In this document: piece by piece, positions 25,931 to 34,933 of the stretch
Layout of the letters: every line of letters begins with the position of its first letter
Position numbering within the stretch: position 1 is the stretch's first letter
NCBI GenBank assembly: GCA_039640495.1
Contig: CP046864.1
Span: 2,839,001-2,903,000, forward strand
Length of the DNA stretch: 64,000 nucleotides
Source of the DNA: Rhodobacteraceae bacterium IMCC1335
GTDB taxonomy: Bacteria > Pseudomonadota > Alphaproteobacteria > Rhodobacterales > Rhodobacteraceae
Direction: 5' to 3'
Translations under genes and position numbers: made by a program
Notes under the pieces: model-generated
Database searches by the model: none
What the model saw: the letters and a program-made list of their open reading frames with translations, nothing else
Told to the model about the DNA's origin: nothing

Positions 25931-27067
25931 TTAAAATTGAAGCGCCTGAAATTTCAGATCAAATAAAGGCGTTTTAGAATCAAAATAATCGATCGTGCTA
26001 TTGATGAACTGATATCCAAAAGACACTCTGACCTGCCGAGATAACGGATAGGAAAGCAAGGCCGCCAGCGTGCTGTCATCGCGATTATGCCCAAGCAAAC
26101 GGCCGCCTGAATAATCGCTATATGCAAAATCAACCGAAATAGGTTTTTGCTTTAACAACTGAACGAAGCCGATCGACACAGTCTGCGCCATTACCAGCTG
26201 ATTGGGAACGCGCTCACCACGAATGACGCGAAGGCTCCAAACCCTATTGGTTGGAAAAAGCATGTCCATCTCAACTGAGATCTGGGTCTGAGCAGACTGA
26301 TCTGTGTTCCGCAACGCTACGCCCGCTGTCAACTGATAGGAGTGCGCAAATTGTCCGTTCCAAAGCTTAGAAACGCGTATTTCATGTTGCTCGATACAGG
26401 TGTCTGAAAGATCTTTTTGAATCCGATCCGCGCGGGTGCACAAATCAACGTAGCGCCAATTTCGGAGGCTTTTGACAAAACAGGCCTCGGCCGATAAGGA
26501 GGCAATGCCCACCTTATGCTTCGGGCTATGCGCATAATGCGCGCTCACCCCATAGTCAAAATAAACACCCGCATTTGGAAAATAGCGATCACGCATTCCG
26601 GCCCCTGCCCCGATAAGAACGCCCGCTTTTTTCACGCGATCCACCTTGCCCTGAAAAACCATATCTCCCAAAATCAACGGCCCGTTAGGATTGCCATCGT
26701 TTATGTTGTGCGAATATGAGATCACGGGCGCCAAAAAGCGTTGCAACGATCGCCCCGCAACAGGCAGATTGGCGATGCCCGGTTGCGCATTGCGCCGCAA
26801 TTTATCGTTTAATAAAAATGCGGCGGCTGGCCCGAGAGGTTTATTGATCGAGGCATTTAACAAGCAATGGGTAAACAAGCGTTCATTTTTACCCGCAATC
26901 GCGCAAGCGCTTAAGACGCTGGCAGATAACAAATAAAACGATAAGCCAACCAGCCAAGACAGAAAGCAGATGCGCAGCAAAAACACCTCAACAAACATAA
27001 AAAACGTGGCGGGCAGCCAAAGTTTACGGGCATCGCTTCCGAGCAGAAAATGTTTAGGTCTAAACAT
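25931..27067 (-). CDS. Hypothetical protein, predicted outer-membrane beta-barrel
   Basis: A 378-residue frame I do not recognise as a family. Residues about 30-56 (LSWLVGLSFYLLSASVLSAC) look like a signal peptide after an over-long N-terminus, so the real start is probably an internal codon. The mature part has many alternating hydrophobic strands, for example AGVLIGAGAGMRDRYF, GVYFDYGVSAHYAH, KHKVGIASLSAEACF, QLTAGVALRN and SFGYQFIN, and ends in LKFQALQF with a terminal Phe as BAM-dependent barrels do. It contains several Cys, unusual for a barrel. Between the two transport operons, so possibly an outer-membrane channel. That role is inference. Confidence 0.55.
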   Translation of the reverse strand: MFRPKHFLLGSDARKLWLPATFFMFVEVFLLRICFLSWLVGLSFYLLSASVLSACAIAGKNERLFTHCLLNASINKPLGPAAAFLLNDKLRRNAQPGIANLPVAGRSLQRFLAPVISYSHNINDGNPNGPLILGDMVFQGKVDRVKKAGVLIGAGAGMRDRYFPNAGVYFDYGVSAHYAHSPKHKVGIASLSAEACFVKSLRNWRYVDLCTRADRIQKDLSDTCIEQHEIRVSKLWNGQFAHSYQLTAGVALRNTDQSAQTQISVEMDMLFPTNRVWSLRVIRGERVPNQLVMAQTVSIGFVQLLKQKPISVDFAYSDYSGGRLLGHNRDDSTLAALLSYPLSRQVRVSFGYQFINSTIDYFDSKTPLFDLKFQALQF

Positions 27068-27311
27068 ATTAAGCGATAAAAAAAGCCGCTAGGCAGCAGA
27101 TATATTCCGGCTAAAAAACTTGCTTAGCATGGCCTGCTTAATATTTGTTGAAAAATCCCAAAAACCAAAGCGCGCGTTATCAGGCGCAGGATCTGCTTTG
27201 CTCTCGCCAAGCTGGTATGCATGTATATGCTGGTGTTAAAAGAAATCCGCTTACTTTCTGGCGGCTTGCCCACCGTTTGTAAAAGCACCTTGAAGATTGA
27301 TCGCCAGGGGC

Positions 27312-28004
27312 TTAAGCGTCCCAGCCCCCCAAAACATCTTTCAGCTTGGTTGGGTTCGAAACCTTCTCGCGCAAATCCAGCGCCGACACCAAATCCACCA
27401 AATGACTTTTCATCAACTCTTCGGCTCTGGCTCCGTCTTTTTGCGATAAAGCCTCTAACAAAGCATGATGGGCATGTTTTTCGCACAAAGCGCTGTCTCT
27501 TTTGCGATAAAGCGCAATAATCAGCGAAGACCGGGCGATCAAGCTTTCGATAAACCGCCCAATCGTGGCTTGATTGGCGAGCTTCGAAATCTCAATATGA
27601 AAAACTCCAGACAACCACAACGCTTTCCCAATATCATTTTGCGCCAACGCTTTATGCTCATCATCAATATGGATTTGCAATCGGCGCGCGGCATCCTGCG
27701 TCATCCTGAGCGCTGCAGACCCCGCCGTTCTCGGCTCCAAAAGAGCGCGCGCCTCAAAAATCTCGCGCGCCTCTCTCAAGCTGGGCTTTGCAACAAATGC
27801 TCCTCGATTGGGCTGTATATCCACAAGCAGTTCATGCGATAATCCCTGCAATGCGCTGCGCACCAGCGTTCTGGAAACCCCGTAAATCTCCGACAATTCG
27901 TCTTCGCCCAATTTGGTTCCCGGTAGCACTTTATGTTCATGGATCGCTTTGGCAATCGCTTTGCCGATTTCATGAGCCGTCATAGTCGTTTTCAGTGCAG
28001 GCAT
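27312..28004 (-). CDS. GntR-family (FCD) transcriptional regulator
   Basis: A 230-residue regulator divergent from the PotABCD-like operon. The winged helix reads KVLPGTKLGEDELSEIYG and VSRTLVRSALQGLSHELL, followed by VDIQPNRGAFVAKPSLREAR. The FCD domain has LSGVFHIEISKLANQATI and HHALLEALSQKDGARAEELM with its metal His residues. It probably controls the operon to its right through the palindrome ATTGTATACAAT at 28105-28116, which lies between the two genes. The ligand is unknown; the racemase gene at the operon end suggests an amino-acid- or hydantoin-type compound. Confidence 0.9.
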   Translation of the reverse strand: MPALKTTMTAHEIGKAIAKAIHEHKVLPGTKLGEDELSEIYGVSRTLVRSALQGLSHELLVDIQPNRGAFVAKPSLREAREIFEARALLEPRTAGSAALRMTQDAARRLQIHIDDEHKALAQNDIGKALWLSGVFHIEISKLANQATIGRFIESLIARSSLIIALYRKRDSALCEKHAHHALLEALSQKDGARAEELMKSHLVDLVSALDLREKVSNPTKLKDVLGGWDA

Positions 28005-28104
28005 CTATTGTCTTTCCAAACCGAGATCGAAGCGTAGTACCCCTCTATTGCAAATTACCGACTCGGGAACAACAAAGGCGCTCAAACTTTGCACCACCGC
28101 AAAG

Positions 28105-28116
28105 ATTGTATACAAT
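28105..28116. promoter_or_regulatory. Candidate GntR operator between the divergent genes
   Basis: ATTGTATACAAT is a perfect 12-base palindrome in the gap between the GntR gene and the ABC operon. Further half-sites AAATTGTA (28125 region) and ACACAATT (28153 region) follow. The TTGTATACAA core is a common FCD-GntR operator shape. Binding is inferred. Confidence 0.6.
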
Positions 28117-28260
28117 TTTATGATTAAATTGTAGGCAAAGATATTTTTTCTGCACACAATTTACGCATTCGGCCACGCCACCCTCAAATGCGTAGAATTT
28201 TTTTTGTTTTCCCAACCAAAAACAGACCACCGTGATCCAAACAACAAAACATGGTTCGCA

Positions 28261-29238
28261 ATGACATCTGATCTGGAATTGGTCGCACTCACAAAGCGCT
28301 ATGACGGTGCTATGGCAGTTGATGCAATCTCTCACCGCTTTAAAACTGGCGGCTACGCCTGTCTTTTAGGGCCATCTGGCTGTGGCAAAACCTCAACGCT
28401 CAGGATGATCGCTGGGCATGAAACCGTTACCGATGGCGCTGTCATCTTGCAAAACAAAGATATTTCGCTGATGCCGCCAGCCCGCCGCGGCACCGCGATG
28501 ATGTTTCAAAATTACGCACTTTTTCCCCATTTAAACATTATCGACAATGTTGCGTTCAGCTTAAAAATGAAGGGGGTGACCCGCAGCGATCGGCATAAGA
28601 AAGCCGCAGAAATGCTTGAGCTGGTAGATATGGAAACGTTCCAAAATCGGTTTCCTGACCAACTTTCCGGTGGCCAACAGCAAAGAGTGGCTTTGGCGCG
28701 CGCGCTGGTGACAAGGCCGCAAGTGTTGCTGCTGGATGAGCCGCTTTCGGCGCTAGATCCGTTCTTACGCGTTAAAATGCGCGCCGAAATGAAAAAACTT
28801 CAAGCCGAATTAGGGATTAGCTTCATTCACGTCACCCATAGCCAAGAAGAGGCGCTGGGCTTGGCCGATGAAATTATCGTTATGAACAATGCCAAAATTG
28901 AACAAGCAGGCGCCGCTCATAGCGTGTTCAACGAACCCAAAACCGAATTTGTGGCGCGGTTTCTTGGCGGGCATAACGTGCTTGATTTGCCGCATGGCCG
29001 CGTTGCCATTCGCCGCGATGCGATGCGCATTCTGCCCGAAACAGACGCGCTAATCTCGGCCCAGATTACCGCCGTTGAATATCAAGGTATTCACGTATCT
29101 CTCACGGCCAAAGTTTTTGGCGGGCAAGAAGTGACTATCCTGATGGCGGATAGCGCTTTCTTTGCTGCGCCAAGCCAACCCGGCGAGGCCGTTGGCCTAA
29201 GCTGGGATCAAAACGCTGTCCACACTTTGGCAGCATAA
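28261..29238 (+). CDS. ABC transporter ATP-binding protein (PotA-like)
   Basis: Cytosolic ATPase of 325 residues driving a PotABCD/AfuC-type importer. Walker A is LLGPSGCGKTSTLRMIAG, the Q-loop FQNYALFPHL, the signature LSGGQQQRVALARAL, Walker B VLLLDEPLSALDP and the switch His HVTHSQEEAL. A shortened C-terminal TOBE-like part follows from residue 240 (AIRRDAMRILPETDALISAQ, ITAVEYQGIHV). The ATG at 28261 fits the family start better than the frame's 28204. It opens an operon with binding protein, two permeases and a racemase. Confidence 0.93.
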   Translation: MTSDLELVALTKRYDGAMAVDAISHRFKTGGYACLLGPSGCGKTSTLRMIAGHETVTDGAVILQNKDISLMPPARRGTAMMFQNYALFPHLNIIDNVAFSLKMKGVTRSDRHKKAAEMLELVDMETFQNRFPDQLSGGQQQRVALARALVTRPQVLLLDEPLSALDPFLRVKMRAEMKKLQAELGISFIHVTHSQEEALGLADEIIVMNNAKIEQAGAAHSVFNEPKTEFVARFLGGHNVLDLPHGRVAIRRDAMRILPETDALISAQITAVEYQGIHVSLTAKVFGGQEVTILMADSAFFAAPSQPGEAVGLSWDQNAVHTLAA

Positions 29239-29276
29239 CCTTCCAACACCATCACCAACATTACTGGAGTACAGAA

Positions 29277-30554
29277 ATGATTAAAGAAACCAAACTAAGC
29301 CGCAGAAATCTGCTTAAGGGCGCGGCTGCCACGGCTGCTTTTGCAGGAGGATCCACTTTGGGTACCCCAATGATTTGGGCGCAGAACATCAAGGATGTAA
29401 CCCTGCGTCAGATCGGAACAGGCGTTTCCAACCTGAATGAAATTGCCGAAAAAGTGAAAGAAGATCTTGGCTTTAACCTCACCATGACGGCCCTGGATAC
29501 CGACAGCGCAGCGCAGCGCGTTGCCACCCAACCGGGCAGCTTTGACATTGCAGATATTGAATATATCTCTTGCAAAAAAGTTTGGCCTGCTGGGAATCTG
29601 CAGGCTATGGATGCCAGTAAATTGGACAATTATGACAAGATCGCACAGACCTTTAGATCTGGAAAGCTCACCCCCACCAGCACGATTGCACAGGGCACGG
29701 CGCCGCATACGGTTGGCTTTGTCGAAGGTCCCAACGGCAAAAGCTTTGCAGATCATGAATCCGGTTGGATGACCATGGTGCCGACAATTTACAATGCAGA
29801 TACTCTGGGCATTCGCCCCGATCTCATCGGCCGGCCGATCGAAAGCTGGTCCGAGCTTTTGAACCCAGAATTCAAGGGCAAAGCCTCTATTTTGGATATC
29901 TCTTCGATTGGCATCATGGATATGGCAATGGTTTGTGAAGCAATGGGTGAGATCACCTATGGCGACAAAGGCAATATGACCAAAGAGGAAATCGATAAAA
30001 CGATTGCGATTTTCACGGAAGCCAAGAAAAACGGCCAATTCCGCGCCTTCTGGAAAACCTTCGATGAAAGCGTCAATTTAATGGCAAGCGGCGAGGTTGT
30101 GATCCAATCTATGTGGGCACCAGCCATCACAGCTGTAAAATCGCGCGGAATCCCGTGCGTGTATCAACCCTTGAAAGAGGGCTATCGCAGCTGGGGCGGG
30201 GGCATAGGGCTTGCAGCCTCATTGTCAGGTATCGAAAAAGAAGCGGCTTATGAATATATCAACTGGTATCTCTCGGGTTGGGCCGGCGGGTTCTTGATGC
30301 GCCAAGGCTATTATTCAGCCGTCCCTGAAACCAGCAAAAACTTCATGACAGAAAATGAATGGGGCTATTGGTTCGAAGGCAAAGCCGCAACGGGTGATAT
30401 TACCTCTCCATTTGGCGATAAACTGGCCGTAGCCGGCGAAAAGCGTGATGGTGGATCTTTCTATGATCGCATGGGCGCGGTGAAGTGCTGGAACTCTGTG
30501 ATGACAGAAAACCAGTATATGGTGCGCAAGTGGAACGAGTTTATCGCGGCCTAA
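29277..30554 (+). CDS. ABC transporter substrate-binding protein (PotD-like, Tat signal)
   Basis: Periplasmic binding protein of 425 residues. The N-terminus has a twin-arginine signal (LSRRNLLKGAAATAAFAGGS, cleavage near IWAQ), so it is probably exported folded. The mature part reads like spermidine/putrescine-type SBP_bac proteins: ADIEYISCKKVWPAGNLQAM, TMVPTIYNADTLGIRPDLIG, SWSELLNPEFKGKASILDIS and YEYINWYLSGWAGGFLMRQG. The ligand cannot be read. The gene is larger than classical PotD (about 350). A GC-rich hairpin follows directly after the stop, before the permease genes. Confidence 0.92.
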   Translation: MIKETKLSRRNLLKGAAATAAFAGGSTLGTPMIWAQNIKDVTLRQIGTGVSNLNEIAEKVKEDLGFNLTMTALDTDSAAQRVATQPGSFDIADIEYISCKKVWPAGNLQAMDASKLDNYDKIAQTFRSGKLTPTSTIAQGTAPHTVGFVEGPNGKSFADHESGWMTMVPTIYNADTLGIRPDLIGRPIESWSELLNPEFKGKASILDISSIGIMDMAMVCEAMGEITYGDKGNMTKEEIDKTIAIFTEAKKNGQFRAFWKTFDESVNLMASGEVVIQSMWAPAITAVKSRGIPCVYQPLKEGYRSWGGGIGLAASLSGIEKEAAYEYINWYLSGWAGGFLMRQGYYSAVPETSKNFMTENEWGYWFEGKAATGDITSPFGDKLAVAGEKRDGGSFYDRMGAVKCWNSVMTENQYMVRKWNEFIAA

Positions 30555-30573
30555 ACCCCCACTGACAAGCAGA

Positions 30574-30605
30574 GGGTCCCAGCGCCATGCTGGGACCCTT
30601 CTTTA
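30574..30605 (+). terminator. Intrinsic-type hairpin between binding-protein and permease genes
   Basis: GGGTCCCAGC (30574-30583) pairs with GCTGGGACCC (30589-30598), ten base pairs, loop gccat, then TTCTTTA. It sits 20 bases after the SBP stop. As the permeases follow on the same strand, it is likely a leaky terminator that keeps permease expression below that of the binding protein. Confidence 0.8.
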
Positions 30606-30693
30606 CAAATTCAAAACCCTAAAAATTGCCTGGTTCAAAAATCTATGAGACGACATCTATTCTCCAACCCTCTGTGTATAAAAGCGGTTTTCT

Positions 30694-31548
30694 ATGCGCG
30701 CTAATAACACGATGATTGGCTGGCTTCAGGCGGCGCCTTTGGCCATTATACTGGGCGGCTTCCTAGTGATCCCGATTATAATGATCGTTGTGGTCAGTTT
30801 TTGGGGTGCGACCGAATGGTCCATTTATCCCGCTTTTCAATTTGACAATTACGAATTTCTTTTTTCATCTTGGGTCACATATTCCGTCTTCCTCAAAACC
30901 TTTAAATACGCCCTTGTAACATGGGCATTAACGCTCCTTATTGGGTTTACGGTTGCGTATTTTCTGGCATTCCATGTGCGCAATTTGCCTTGGCAAATTG
31001 CCCTGTTTTTATTGTGCACGGTGCCGTTTTGGACATCAAACATCATCCGCATGATTTCTTGGATCCCGTTTTTGGGCCGTAATGGCATCGCCAATCAAAC
31101 GCTTCTCAGTTGGGGTATTGTCGACGAACCACTTGAATGGCTGCTGTTTTCAGATTTCTCGGTGATTTTGGCCTTCGTTCACCTCTACACGCTTTTCATG
31201 GTGGTCCCAATTTTCAACTCAATGATGCGGATTGACCGCTCCTTATTAGAGGCGGCCACAGATGCGGGAGCCAATGGGCTTCAGACATTGTGGAACGTGG
31301 TGATCCCTCTTTGCAAACCCGGCATCATGATCGGAACGATCTTTGTGGTGACGTTGGTAATGGGGGATTTCATTACAGTGCGCTTCATGAGCGGCAGCCA
31401 AAGCGCCAATGTTGGGCGTTTGATTTCAAACGATATCGGCCTGTTGCTTTACCCGTCAGCCTGCGCAACGGCCGTGGTATTGTTGTGCACGGTGCTTATT
31501 ATCATCGCGATTTTTCTTCGCCTCGTCGACATCCGAAAAGAGCTTTAA
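30694..31548 (+). CDS. ABC transporter permease (PotB-like)
   Basis: Inner-membrane permease of 284 residues, about six helices. The first is PLAIILGGFLVIPIIMIVVV. The cytoplasmic coupling loop is RSLLEAATDAGANGLQTLWN, followed by VVIPLCKPGIMIGTIFVVTL, the EAA-type motif that contacts the ATPase. GDFITVRFMSGSQSANVGRL is typical of PotB-type permeases. It is followed after one base by the second permease. Expression is likely tempered by the hairpin upstream. Confidence 0.92.
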   Translation: MRANNTMIGWLQAAPLAIILGGFLVIPIIMIVVVSFWGATEWSIYPAFQFDNYEFLFSSWVTYSVFLKTFKYALVTWALTLLIGFTVAYFLAFHVRNLPWQIALFLLCTVPFWTSNIIRMISWIPFLGRNGIANQTLLSWGIVDEPLEWLLFSDFSVILAFVHLYTLFMVVPIFNSMMRIDRSLLEAATDAGANGLQTLWNVVIPLCKPGIMIGTIFVVTLVMGDFITVRFMSGSQSANVGRLISNDIGLLLYPSACATAVVLLCTVLIIIAIFLRLVDIRKEL

Positions 31549-31549
31549 C

Positions 31550-32389
31550 ATGGCCCCACGTTCCTTGAGTTTTTACATATTGGCCGGGTTTTTCATTCTA
31601 TTCGTCATCTTTCTTTATGGCCCTATCCTCACCATCGGCATTTTAAGCTTTCAAGGGCCGCAAGGTGGGCTGACCTTTCCCATGAACGGCCTGTCCTTCT
31701 ATTGGTTTCGCGATTTGTTCGAACAACAAGCTGTTGGCGATATCTGGGGTAGCTTTCGCAGATCGCTGATCCTGGGCCTCGCCGTGATGATCACAACGGT
31801 TGTGGTCTCTGTGCTGGGCGGTCTGGCGTTTCGCAAACGCTTTAAAGGATCCACCATTCTATTTTATCTCACCGTCACGTCGCTGGTAATCCCGTCGATT
31901 TTGGTATCACTGGGCGTGGGGCTGATGTTTGATCAATTGGGGTTTACCGTGCATTGGAGCAGCTCGGGATTTGGCGCACAGTTAACATGGACGCTGCCCT
32001 TTGGTCTGCTGATTATGTTTGCAGTCTTCAACCGGTTTGACAAAAGCTATGAAGAAGCGGCCAGAGATCAAGGCGCAACAGCTTGGCAAACCTTCGCGCA
32101 TGTGGTGTTGCCCATCATTGCGCCCTCTTTGCTGGGTGTGGCGCTGTTTGGATTTACGCTCAGCTATGATGAATTTGCGCGGACCCTCTTAACCTCCGGC
32201 AGCTATAACACTCTGCCGCTTGAAATTTTCGGCATGACGACCAACGTCACCACGCCGGTTCTCTATGCATTGGGCAGCCTGACCACGGGGTTTTCATTCA
32301 TCATGATTGGTGTTTTCTTTTTAACGTTTTGGATCATGTCTTCGCGCAAGAAACGAGCCGGCTCTGATGCTGGCGATGGGATGTTGTAA
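31550..32389 (+). CDS. ABC transporter permease (PotC-like)
   Basis: Second inner-membrane permease, 279 residues. The N-terminal helix is LAGFFILFVIFLYGPILTIG. The coupling motif is YEEAARDQGATAWQTFAHVV, then LPIIAPSLLGVALFGFTLSY and DEFARTLLTSGSYNTLPLEI, the PotC-type end of the translocation domain. It pairs with the upstream PotB-like protein to form a heterodimeric channel. The racemase gene begins four bases after its stop, so the two are one transcript. Confidence 0.92.
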   Translation: MAPRSLSFYILAGFFILFVIFLYGPILTIGILSFQGPQGGLTFPMNGLSFYWFRDLFEQQAVGDIWGSFRRSLILGLAVMITTVVVSVLGGLAFRKRFKGSTILFYLTVTSLVIPSILVSLGVGLMFDQLGFTVHWSSSGFGAQLTWTLPFGLLIMFAVFNRFDKSYEEAARDQGATAWQTFAHVVLPIIAPSLLGVALFGFTLSYDEFARTLLTSGSYNTLPLEIFGMTTNVTTPVLYALGSLTTGFSFIMIGVFFLTFWIMSSRKKRAGSDAGDGML

Positions 32390-32393
32390 CGCG

Positions 32394-33044
32394 ATGGCCG
32401 TGTATCTGATCAACCCAAATAGTACAAAAATCATGACGGAAAACGCGCTGCATGCCGCCCAAGCCGCCGCACCTGATCTGGAGTTTATTGGTTGGACTTC
32501 CCATAACGGCCCGTCAGTCATCGAAGGGCTTGAAGATGGTGCAGCAAGCATTCCCCCGCTGCTCATATTGGTTCAAAAAGCCTCGGATGCGGGGGCAGAT
32601 GCAATAATAATCGCCTGTTTTGATGATACAGGCCTGAAGAAGGCAAAGGAAATTGCCCGATGCCCCGTCATAGGAATTGGACAGGCGAGCTATCACATGG
32701 CCTCACTTTTGGCCGAAAAAAGCGCAGTTATAACAACCGTTGAGGCAGCGGTTCCGATTCTTCAAAACAACATTTCCGCCTTGGGGTTCGCCGATCATAT
32801 TCCGGTTGTAGAGGCCGCGAATATTGGCGTTGCTGAATTAGACACGGACACAGGAAAAGCTCTTCAAAAATTCAATGCAACAGCGCAGAATATTCAACTG
32901 ACAGCACAAATAAACACGTTCATCTTGGGATGCGCGGGCGCTGTTCAAATTTCATCAGATTTTGCCTTAACGGGCGGATTTACCGCAATAGAACCCGTGA
33001 GCGCTGCGGCGCGGTTATGCCGCGCGATATCAGCGCGTCTCTAA
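32394..33044 (+). CDS. Aspartate/glutamate (hydantoin) racemase family protein
   Basis: A 216-residue cytosolic racemase or isomerase of the Asp/Glu/hydantoin superfamily. The start MAVYLINPNSTKIMTENALH and the catalytic region IIIACFDDTGLKKAKEI supply the first Cys, and FILGCAGAVQISSDFAL the second. Both Cys of the two-base mechanism are present, though the usual LGCAGM has Val here. The ATG at 32394 fits the family start; the frame opens earlier at 32367 inside the permease gene. It ends a PotABCD-like transport operon, so it probably acts on the imported compound, perhaps a hydantoin or an amino acid. Confidence 0.85.
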   Translation: MAVYLINPNSTKIMTENALHAAQAAAPDLEFIGWTSHNGPSVIEGLEDGAASIPPLLILVQKASDAGADAIIIACFDDTGLKKAKEIARCPVIGIGQASYHMASLLAEKSAVITTVEAAVPILQNNISALGFADHIPVVEAANIGVAELDTDTGKALQKFNATAQNIQLTAQINTFILGCAGAVQISSDFALTGGFTAIEPVSAAARLCRAISARL

Positions 33045-33203
33045 GCACCGCATCGGGCCTCAGAATTTCTTATCCGCAGTAAAGGCAGAGCAAAATGGCA
33101 CCAGATTGGCTTTGCCTTACAGGCTGAAACGCCCGAACAATTCTAATCTTAGCTGAAATTTAAACTGCTTTCGCGCAATATAGGCGCCATTGGCCTACAG
33201 AGC

Positions 33204-34055
33204 TTACGCATTTTTGGCAGGTTGCAAAGAGGCATGGCGGGTCATCATTTGCCGCCTAAAGAAGGCGACAATAAAGATAGCTGTCATGATTAAAATGATC
33301 GTAGGGGCCGGAGCGCTATCTATAAAAAAACTGGCATAGGTTCCCAGCAGCATCGACATCATGCACACGATCACAGATACGAAAAGCATTGAGGAAAACC
33401 TGCGGACCAGTAAGAATGCAATTGCCCCGGGCGCTATCAGAAGTCCGATTGCCAAAATAAGGCCTGCCGCAGACAGCGTGGCAATAATGGTTAAAGACAA
33501 AGCTGCCAACAAGCCATAATGTAAACCGTTCACCCAAAGCCCCGAGGCATAGGCCTGCGCAGGGTCAAAACTGTGCAACAGCCAATCTTTCCACTTCAAC
33601 AGCAGTACAAGCCCAACACCCGCTGAAATCAGCCCCGATGTCCAAAGTTCATGCGGCTCTACCCCCAGCATATTTCCAAACAGGATATGATCCAGATGTG
33701 CCCCCGTCTCCACCCCCACATACAGCAGGATGCCCAGCCCAAACATGCCCGAAAATACCACCCCAATCACCGTATCCTGTTTCACGCGGCTATTGCTTGC
33801 CAGATAGCCAGTGGCCAAAGCGCAGGTCATGCCAGCGGCAAAGGCACCAATCAGCAAAGGAATTCCAAGAATAGAGGCCACAACAATGCCGGGCAAAATG
33901 GCATGGCTGACAGCATCGCCCATCAACGCCCAGCCTTTCATCACCAAGAAACAAGACAGCAATGCGGTGGGCACCGAAACAATGATCGAGATCAGAAAAG
34001 CGTTTTGCATGAATGCGAACTGAAACGGCAAAATAAGCGTGTTTACATCCATCAC
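33204..34055 (-). CDS. sitD: Manganese/iron ABC transporter permease (SitD-like)
   Basis: Inner-membrane permease of the ABC-3 family, 283 residues with about eight helices. Texts are LLSCFLVMKGWALMGDAVSH, AILPGIVVASILGIPLLIGA and TLSAAGLILAIGLLIAPGAI. It overlaps the second permease gene by ATGA and is the last gene of the operon with binding protein, ATPase and permease. The pairing of two ABC-3 permeases is the SitABCD/MntABCD layout. Mn(II) is the most likely ion in Rhodobacteraceae, where the regulator is Mur; Fe(II) cannot be excluded from sequence. Confidence 0.88.
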   Translation of the reverse strand: MMDVNTLILPFQFAFMQNAFLISIIVSVPTALLSCFLVMKGWALMGDAVSHAILPGIVVASILGIPLLIGAFAAGMTCALATGYLASNSRVKQDTVIGVVFSGMFGLGILLYVGVETGAHLDHILFGNMLGVEPHELWTSGLISAGVGLVLLLKWKDWLLHSFDPAQAYASGLWVNGLHYGLLAALSLTIIATLSAAGLILAIGLLIAPGAIAFLLVRRFSSMLFVSVIVCMMSMLLGTYASFFIDSAPAPTIILIMTAIFIVAFFRRQMMTRHASLQPAKNA

Positions 34056-34933
34056 TTTTTTCCTGCAGCATGCGAGGCAAAATGCCCCTGCAGCGCATGT
34101 TTGGCTTTGCGTTTTGCGGCCAAAAGCCCATGCGCCGGAGCAAATACAAAAGCAATCAGAAAAATCAACGTCTGCAAAACCACGATGATAGCGCCAGTGG
34201 CCCCATCCAAAAAGAAACTAATATAGGCTCCAAAAAAACTGGTCAGCACGCCGATGGCAACCGAGGTCACGATCAAGCGTGAAAATCTATCACAAAGCAA
34301 ATAGGCGGTTGCACCCGGCGTCACGACCAAAGCGATCACTAAAAAAGCACCGACGGTTTGCATGGCTGCCACCACCGATGCAGACAGTAAAACGAAGAAA
34401 ATAGCTTTCAAAAGGCCAGGCCGAAGCCCGATTGTGCGGGCGTGGTTTTCATCAAAAAACGTCACCATCAAATCTTTCCACTTGGCCAGCAAAACAGCCA
34501 GGGAAACCAAGCTGATAAGCGCCAATTGCAGCGTATCTTGGGGTGTTATTGCCAAGATATTGCCCATCGTAATCACTTGAACCGACACGGATATCGGGTT
34601 GATTGAGACGATAAACAAACCCAACCCAAAAAAAGCGGTGAAAATCAATCCGATGATCACATCTGCCTTTAAACCCGATCGCTCGGATAAAAACAGCATG
34701 GCCCCGGCGGCCAAAGCGCCAGCAAGAAAGGCGCCAAGCGCGAATGGCAAGCCAAGAATATAGGCTCCCGCCACCCCTGGCACGACCGAGTGGGACAGCG
34801 CATCCCCAATCAACGACCAGCCTTTCAGCATCAGATAGGCTGATAAAAAAGCACAGACACCTCCCACCAGAGCAGACACCCACATCGCAGTCGCCATATA
34901 GCTATAGGTGAATGGCTGCAGCAAAAGGTCCAT
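34052..34933 (-). CDS. sitC: Manganese/iron ABC transporter permease (SitC-like)
   Basis: Inner-membrane permease of the ABC-3 family, 293 residues. Texts are MATAMWVSALVGGVCAFLSA, YLMLKGWSLIGDALSHSVVP and GVAGAYILGLPFALGAFLAG, with SAPAA-free tail RKAKHALQGHFASHAAGKK rich in His and Lys. The start overlaps the ATPase stop by one base (34933), and its end overlaps sitD by ATGA. The His-bearing C-terminal tail is a small oddity for a cytoplasmic end. Confidence 0.88.
   Translation of the reverse strand: MDLLLQPFTYSYMATAMWVSALVGGVCAFLSAYLMLKGWSLIGDALSHSVVPGVAGAYILGLPFALGAFLAGALAAGAMLFLSERSGLKADVIIGLIFTAFFGLGLFIVSINPISVSVQVITMGNILAITPQDTLQLALISLVSLAVLLAKWKDLMVTFFDENHARTIGLRPGLLKAIFFVLLSASVVAAMQTVGAFLVIALVVTPGATAYLLCDRFSRLIVTSVAIGVLTSFFGAYISFFLDGATGAIIVVLQTLIFLIAFVFAPAHGLLAAKRKAKHALQGHFASHAAGKK

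Noticed and set aside
29295..30038. Long minus-strand frame of 247 codons opposite the PotD-like gene
   Set aside because: It is the antisense of a clear Tat-exported binding protein and carries no recognisable motif.
33651..34226. Plus-strand frame of 191 codons across the sitC/sitD overlap
   Set aside because: Antisense to two overlapping permease genes; His/Gln-rich text is a by-product of hydrophobic codons on the other strand.
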